Below, piece by piece: positions 5,476 to 8,738 of a DNA stretch of 8,738 bases (its first letter is position 1; each line of letters begins with the position of its first letter). The notes below the pieces were generated by a model. That model saw only the letters and a list, made by a program, of their open reading frames with translations, was not told the origin of the DNA and ran no database searches. Source of the stretch: Deltaproteobacteria bacterium (lineage in GTDB: Bacteria > Desulfobacterota > Desulfarculia > Adiutricales > Adiutricaceae); contig JAIRNQ010000010.1 of assembly GCA_031257955.1 (NCBI GenBank), forward strand, positions 1-8,738, read 5' to 3'. Position numbers and translations under genes: made by a program.

Positions 5476-6187
5476 GGAACATTTTATTATTTCGACATTG
5501 TTAATTATAGTAGCCATTTATGTATGCTTAATAATAGCTAATCGTTCGGACGAAAAGTTGCCCTCCGTTCAGAGTCCAGCCCCGGGCCAGGCGGAGTCGT
5601 CCGGCTTGTCGCTTCTACCAAACCAGACCGGCGACCAAACCATGACCCAAGCCTCGGTCCAGGGCCCTACTCCAGTCCAGGCTGATCTTCCCCCGGCGGC
5701 GTCCCCATCGGCCACCGCTGAGCCCAGCTCCCAGGTGACCACCGCCAAGCCCCATTCCCCGGCGACCACCGTAAAGCCGTCTCTCCCTAAACAGAGCCCA
5801 GCCGGCAAGCCCAACTCCCCGGCGACCACCGCACAGAGCCCATCCGGCAAGCCCAACTCCCCGGCGACCACCGCTGAGTCATCTCTCCCTAAACCGAGCC
5901 CAGCCGCCAAAACTCACTCACCGGCGACCACCGCAAAACCGTCTCTCCCTAAACAGAGCCCAGCCGGCAAACCCCACTTTGGGACTAGTTTTTCTATGGA
6001 TACGTCCGAAGCGTTGAAACCACCGGTCCTGTCAGACTTAGAGGGCGATTTGGATGTCGATGGGGTTAACCGTCACTCTTTAGACAAGCGACGGAATACT
6101 GTCGTTTCTTCAACGTTTTACTTGGGCACGCCTATCAGAGTCTCAAACCCTGAAATTAGCAAATTAAAAATGTCGTCAGCATATTAA
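5474..6187 (+). CDS. Membrane-anchored Pro/Ser/Thr-rich repeat protein of unknown function
   Basis: I do not recognise this 237-residue protein. Residues about 4-22 (FIISTLLIIVAIYVCLIIA) form one hydrophobic segment, then NRSDEK; this looks like an N-terminal membrane anchor. Residues about 34-90 are Pro/Ser/Gln-rich. Residues 92-165 consist of a 20-residue repeat of the type KPHSPATTxKPSLPKQSPAG, and the rest (about 166-237) is a non-repetitive tail with an acidic stretch DLEGDLDVDG and a basic stretch DKRRN. The plan of anchor, long extended Pro-rich spacer and small C-terminal part recalls TonB-like or other envelope-spanning proteins, but no TonB motif is visible. The start ATG 5474 has AGGA at 5458-5461, 12 bases upstream. 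The N-terminus is AT-rich and the repeat GC-rich, so base use shifts sharply inside the gene. It sits between moeA and selB without an obvious link to either pathway. Confidence 0.6.
   Translation: MEHFIISTLLIIVAIYVCLIIANRSDEKLPSVQSPAPGQAESSGLSLLPNQTGDQTMTQASVQGPTPVQADLPPAASPSATAEPSSQVTTAKPHSPATTVKPSLPKQSPAGKPNSPATTAQSPSGKPNSPATTAESSLPKPSPAAKTHSPATTAKPSLPKQSPAGKPHFGTSFSMDTSEALKPPVLSDLEGDLDVDGVNRHSLDKRRNTVVSSTFYLGTPIRVSNPEISKLKMSSAY
5747..5968 (+). repeat. 60-bp in-frame tandem repeat in the Pro-rich protein gene
   Basis: There are four units: 5747-5806 (60 bp), 5807-5848 (42 bp, lacking six codons), 5849-5908 (60 bp) and 5909-5968 (60 bp), followed by a partial fifth beginning at 5969. Each unit encodes K-(P/T)-(H/N)-SPATT at its start and usually SLPK(Q/P)SPA(G/A) at its end. 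All units keep frame, including the shortened one, so the protein is under some constraint to stay open. The near-identity of the units points to recent duplication. Confidence 0.9.
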
Positions 6188-6200
6188 TTTAGGGTAAAAA

Positions 6201-6225
6201 TTGGGCCTTTGACGTTAAGGCCGAA
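6201..6225 (+). other. Hairpin covering the ribosome site of the small ORF at 6228
   Basis: GGCCTT (6204-6209) pairs perfectly with AAGGCC (6217-6222) around a 7-base loop. TT (6201-6202) and AA (6224-6225) can extend the stem across one G-G mismatch. The 3' arm contains AAGG, the only Shine-Dalgarno candidate for the ATG at 6228. No T run follows, so it is not a typical terminator for the preceding gene. Confidence 0.4.
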
Positions 6226-6227
6226 TC

Positions 6228-6416
6228 ATGATACGGTCGTGTAAAGCCTTAAATTCTGGAAACGGCGAGAGTGTTACTTTTATGATTATTGAGTTAGATA
6301 GCCAGTTCTTGGGAAAACGGACTTATCTCAATGGTCTCAATCGTTACTTGAGTTTATACTACTGGCGCAAAGTCTATTCACTATTTGTTAATTTTAGTCC
6401 GACTCGGTCGGTTTAA
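6228..6416 (+). CDS. Doubtful small hypothetical protein (62 residues)
   Basis: An ATG 7 bases after AAGG (6217-6220) opens a 62-codon frame ending at TAA 6414-6416, between the repeat protein and selB. The product has a mixed composition with an aromatic stretch NRYLSLYYWRKVYSLF and no recognisable domain, signal peptide or membrane segment. The sequence is more AT-rich than the neighbouring real genes, and no family match comes to mind. It may be a small real gene, the remnant of a decayed one, or chance. The gap 6188-6492 holds nothing else I can support. Confidence 0.25.
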   Translation: MIRSCKALNSGNGESVTFMIIELDSQFLGKRTYLNGLNRYLSLYYWRKVYSLFVNFSPTRSV

Positions 6417-6492
6417 TTCCTAAACCAACTTTGAGTTGCCAGAAAAGGTATTTTCGGGCTTTGCCGCGAAATATACTTTGGCCAATTTATCT

Positions 6493-8415
6493 ATGACCAA
6501 ATCCCGTCACATCGTCATCGGTACCGCCGGGCACGTCGATCACGGCAAAACCAGTTTGGTGCTGGCTTTAACCGGCATTGACGCTGACCGTCTGGCCGAG
6601 GAAAAACGCCGGGGCATAACGATCGTTAACGGCTACGCCCATTTCGATCTCGGAAACGGCGAAAGGGCTTCGATAGTCGATGTCCCAGGCCATGAGCGTT
6701 TTATTCGTCACATGCTAGCCGGCACCGGATCGATCGATCTGGCCCTTTTGGTGGTGGCCGCCGATGACGGAATTATGCCCCAAACGATTGAACATTTACA
6801 TATAATCAGGTTGCTTGGAATAAAAAGGGCTGTTATTGCCATAACTAAATGCGATCTCTTCCCTGACCAAGAATGGCTTTCATTGTTGGCTTCGTCGATC
6901 CTGGAATTAACCAGTGAGGCCTTTGAGATCCCGCCACCTTTGGTCCAGGTCAGCGTGGTCACGGGCCAGGGCCTAACGGAGCTAAAAGAGGTCCTAATCC
7001 AGGCGGCCTTGGCCGTCCCGCCCAAGGTCCTTCAAGGCCGTTTCCGGCTTCCGGTCGACCGCGTCTTTACCATGACCGGTTTTGGCACCGTGGTCACCGG
7101 CACCCTTCTGGAGGGCTCGGTGGTCGCCGGCCAACCGGCAGTCACCTATCCGCTGGAATTGGAAACAAAAATCAGGCAGGTTCAAGTCCACTCCCAAATC
7201 GTGGATACCGCTTGGCCGGGGCAACGAACGGCCTTGAACCTGTCGAATTTAAAAAAGGATGACTTGCGGCGTGGGGACGTTATAGCCACCCCTGGATCTT
7301 TGGTTCCCTCGATGATGCTGGACGCCGTTTTCGAAATGCTGCCCAAAAGTTATTTCCAAAAACCGAGCGATCTTAAGAACGGTCGTCTGGTCAAACTCCA
7401 CTTGGCCTCCAGGGAATTGACGGCCAAAATGATCCTTATCGATCAAAACCGTATATCCCCGGGTGCCAAGGCCTACGTTCAGTTCCGGCTGGTCGAATCG
7501 GCCGTGGCCCGTAAAGGCGACCGTTTTGTGGTCCGTTTGCCTTCGCCGCCCCTGACCATTGGCGGCGGCGAAATATTGGATGCCGCCCCACTTAAAAGGC
7601 GCCCCAAACCAAGCGTCGTTACCGTTTTCCAGACCAAAGAACTGGGCGGGCACATCCAGAGGGTGGAATTGGCCGTTCGTGAACGGCCGGGTCAATTTGA
7701 ACCCTTTGCCGAGACCATCAAACGGGCCGATCTCGACCGGGGCTTGGCCAGAAACGAAGCCAACGCGTTGGCCAAAAGAAAGGTCTTGTATTTACTGGCC
7801 GCCGACGTCTATATCCATGCACAGGAAAAGGAAGCCCTGACCGGCAAGCTCCAAAGCTTTCTAACGGACTACCACCGGTCCAATCCTTTCAGCCCGGGGG
7901 CCAACTTAGAGGAGGTCAGGCTCAAGTTCCTGGCCAACGCCTCGCCAACGGCGGCTGAGGCCTTCATAAACCTTTTGGTTCAAGAAAAAAAAGTTGTCCG
8001 GGAAGGCGCCTTTCTGAGGCTAAGCACCTTTGAGCCCAAAGTCGACGAGTCCGCCAACAAACACGCCGACCTCCTGGAAAACGCCTATCTTTCCTATGGC
8101 TTCAGCCCATTGGCCACTAGCGCCGTCTGCCCAGAGACGGATCCCGATCTCGTCCGGCGGCGGAAGGCGGCTTTTTTGTCCTTAGTCCGAAGTGGCCGAT
8201 TAGTTAAATTGGATGATCTGTACCACATACATAAAGATCATTTAGATAAGGCTTTCTCCATTTTTACCACTCTGTCCGCCGAAGGACCGGTTCAAATCGG
8301 CCAGTTTCGGGACGCCCTGAATACTTCCAGGAAAGTGGCCCTAGCCTTACTCAATAGTTTTGACCGGAGCGGCCGGACGATTAAATCCGGAGACGGTCGG
8401 TTGCCCCGAGGCTAA
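6493..8415 (+). CDS. selB: Selenocysteine-specific translation elongation factor SelB
   Basis: This 640-residue protein (E. coli SelB: 614) is a GTPase that carries Sec-tRNA(Sec) to the ribosome and reads the SECIS hairpin of selenoprotein mRNAs. The G domain has the G1 loop AGHVDHGKT (12-20), DADRLAEEKRRGITI (30-44), DVPGHE (63-68) and TKCD (118-121). Domain II starts near 183 with FRLPVDRVFTMTGFGTVVTGT. The C-terminal half contains the winged-helix region; its last module has GQFRDAL (603-609) and TSRKVALALLNSFDRSG (from 611), typical of the SECIS-binding domain. An oddity: the usual ITIDLGFA after switch I reads ITIVNGYA. ATG 6493 is chosen because similarity begins right after it; a TTG at 6436 would add 19 unrelated residues, and neither has a good Shine-Dalgarno site. 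selD follows 108 bases downstream. Confidence 0.95.
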   Translation: MTKSRHIVIGTAGHVDHGKTSLVLALTGIDADRLAEEKRRGITIVNGYAHFDLGNGERASIVDVPGHERFIRHMLAGTGSIDLALLVVAADDGIMPQTIEHLHIIRLLGIKRAVIAITKCDLFPDQEWLSLLASSILELTSEAFEIPPPLVQVSVVTGQGLTELKEVLIQAALAVPPKVLQGRFRLPVDRVFTMTGFGTVVTGTLLEGSVVAGQPAVTYPLELETKIRQVQVHSQIVDTAWPGQRTALNLSNLKKDDLRRGDVIATPGSLVPSMMLDAVFEMLPKSYFQKPSDLKNGRLVKLHLASRELTAKMILIDQNRISPGAKAYVQFRLVESAVARKGDRFVVRLPSPPLTIGGGEILDAAPLKRRPKPSVVTVFQTKELGGHIQRVELAVRERPGQFEPFAETIKRADLDRGLARNEANALAKRKVLYLLAADVYIHAQEKEALTGKLQSFLTDYHRSNPFSPGANLEEVRLKFLANASPTAAEAFINLLVQEKKVVREGAFLRLSTFEPKVDESANKHADLLENAYLSYGFSPLATSAVCPETDPDLVRRRKAAFLSLVRSGRLVKLDDLYHIHKDHLDKAFSIFTTLSAEGPVQIGQFRDALNTSRKVALALLNSFDRSGRTIKSGDGRLPRG

Positions 8416-8446
8416 ACGGTCCGTCTTGGCGAGGAAATGGTAATTT

Positions 8447-8527
8447 ATGATTGATCGCGATGGACGACTCCCGATAGATACCAGATATATGGCCTACTTT
8501 AGATTTTTGCCATGGATAAAGTCATGA
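8447..8527 (+). CDS. Possible 26-residue leader peptide overlapping selD
   Basis: ATG 8447 opens a 26-codon frame whose TGA (8525-8527) overlaps the selD ATG (8524) in an ATGA arrangement typical of translational coupling. GAGGA at 8431-8435 is the best Shine-Dalgarno-like sequence in the selB-selD gap but is 11 bases from this ATG, and it is closer to a useless ATG at 8437. The peptide has no recognisable domain. The overlap may be chance; it is recorded because selD itself lacks a clear ribosome site. Confidence 0.15.
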   Translation: MIDRDGRLPIDTRYMAYFRFLPWIKS

Positions 8528-8738
8528 GTGACGATGAGCCAGTCCAAGGCGCCAACTGGTTTTCCAAATGCGCCTCCGGTGGTTGCGGTTCCAAGATCGG
8601 CCTGGGGGATCTGGCCGCAATTTTATCCAAGCTGCCTAAGACCCACGATCCCAAACTTTTGGTTGGATATGACGGGGCCGACGACGCCGCCGTTTACCAA
8701 CTGAACCCCGAAGAAGGCCTTATTTTCACCTCGGATTT
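8524..8738 (+). CDS. selD: Selenophosphate synthase SelD (N-terminal part)
   Basis: The frame is open to the window edge and gives the first 71 residues of SelD, which makes selenophosphate, the selenium donor for SelA, from selenide and ATP. The glycine-rich catalytic segment SGGCGSK (18-24) aligns with GAGCGCK of the E. coli enzyme: Cys21 takes the place of the catalytic Cys17 (Sec in some organisms) and Lys24 that of Lys20. The second Cys of the E. coli motif is Ser here. Further family text follows: KIGLGDLAAIL, DPKLLVGYDGADDAAVY with the ATP/Mg-binding Asp residues, and IFTSDF at the edge. An in-frame ATG at 8512 would add four residues; ATG 8524 is slightly better placed behind GGA. SelD uses Cys, so this gene does not itself need Sec. 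Confidence 0.93.
   Translation, partial: MSDDEPVQGANWFSKCASGGCGSKIGLGDLAAILSKLPKTHDPKLLVGYDGADDAAVYQLNPEEGLIFTSD

Noticed and set aside
5569..5910. 113-codon Gly/Ala/Val-rich minus-strand frame
   Set aside because: It mirrors the tandem repeat on the other strand; repeats without stops often leave such shadows.
7249..7695. 148-codon minus-strand frame inside selB
   Set aside because: It lies wholly within a well-supported selB and shows no family similarity.

Overview
The window holds a selenocysteine (Sec) and molybdenum-cofactor (Moco) biosynthesis cluster of an anaerobic bacterium, all of it on the + strand. The first 195 bases are the C-terminal end of a HycB/HydN-like 4Fe-4S protein, the type of electron carrier usually paired with a hydrogenase-linked or Sec-containing formate dehydrogenase. 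Everything recognisable downstream serves the maturation of such an enzyme. In order these are a DUF3343 (Se/S carrier-like) protein, a MobA-SelA fusion, a MobB-like P-loop protein, MoeA, an unrecognised membrane-anchored repeat protein, SelB, and the start of SelD. The gene types, the GC-rich coding sequence in AT-rich spacers and the formate dehydrogenase context suggest a strict anaerobe, possibly a Desulfobacterota/deltaproteobacterial lineage. That taxonomic guess rests on overall impression only.

Layout. 1-195: end of the Fe-S protein, then a strong intrinsic terminator at 220-268. 274-322: two interlocked 7-bp helices in the leader of the DUF3343 gene (382-648). 666-2819: one uninterrupted reading frame that joins a complete MobA (Mo-cofactor guanylyltransferase) to a complete SelA (selenocysteine synthase) through a Pro/Cys-rich linker made of a 48-bp tandem repeat. 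2820-3492: a 673-base gap with no convincing protein gene. It contains a consensus-like promoter at 3086-3115 followed by a GC-rich segment that can fold on itself (about 3122-3354), which I read as a candidate structured RNA. 3493-5334: a MobB-like gene and moeA, abutting with no gap. 5335-5473: an AT-rich spacer with overlapping GATATA palindromes and a sigma70-like promoter. 5474-6187: a single-pass membrane protein with a 20-residue Pro/Ser/Thr repeat. 6188-6492: mostly unexplained sequence with one doubtful small ORF. 6493-8415: selB. 8524-8738: the 5' part of selD, running off the window.

How the genes fit together. SelD makes selenophosphate, SelA (as the fusion's C-terminal half) converts Ser-tRNA(Sec) to Sec-tRNA(Sec), and SelB delivers it to UGA codons marked by a SECIS hairpin. 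MoeA inserts molybdenum into molybdopterin, MobA adds GMP to give the guanine-dinucleotide form, and MobB assists MobA. Both pathways meet in Sec-containing formate dehydrogenases, which need Mo/W-bisMGD and Sec in the same active site. The MobA-SelA fusion is the most striking object here because it joins the two pathways physically. No tRNA(Sec) gene (selC) was found in the window.
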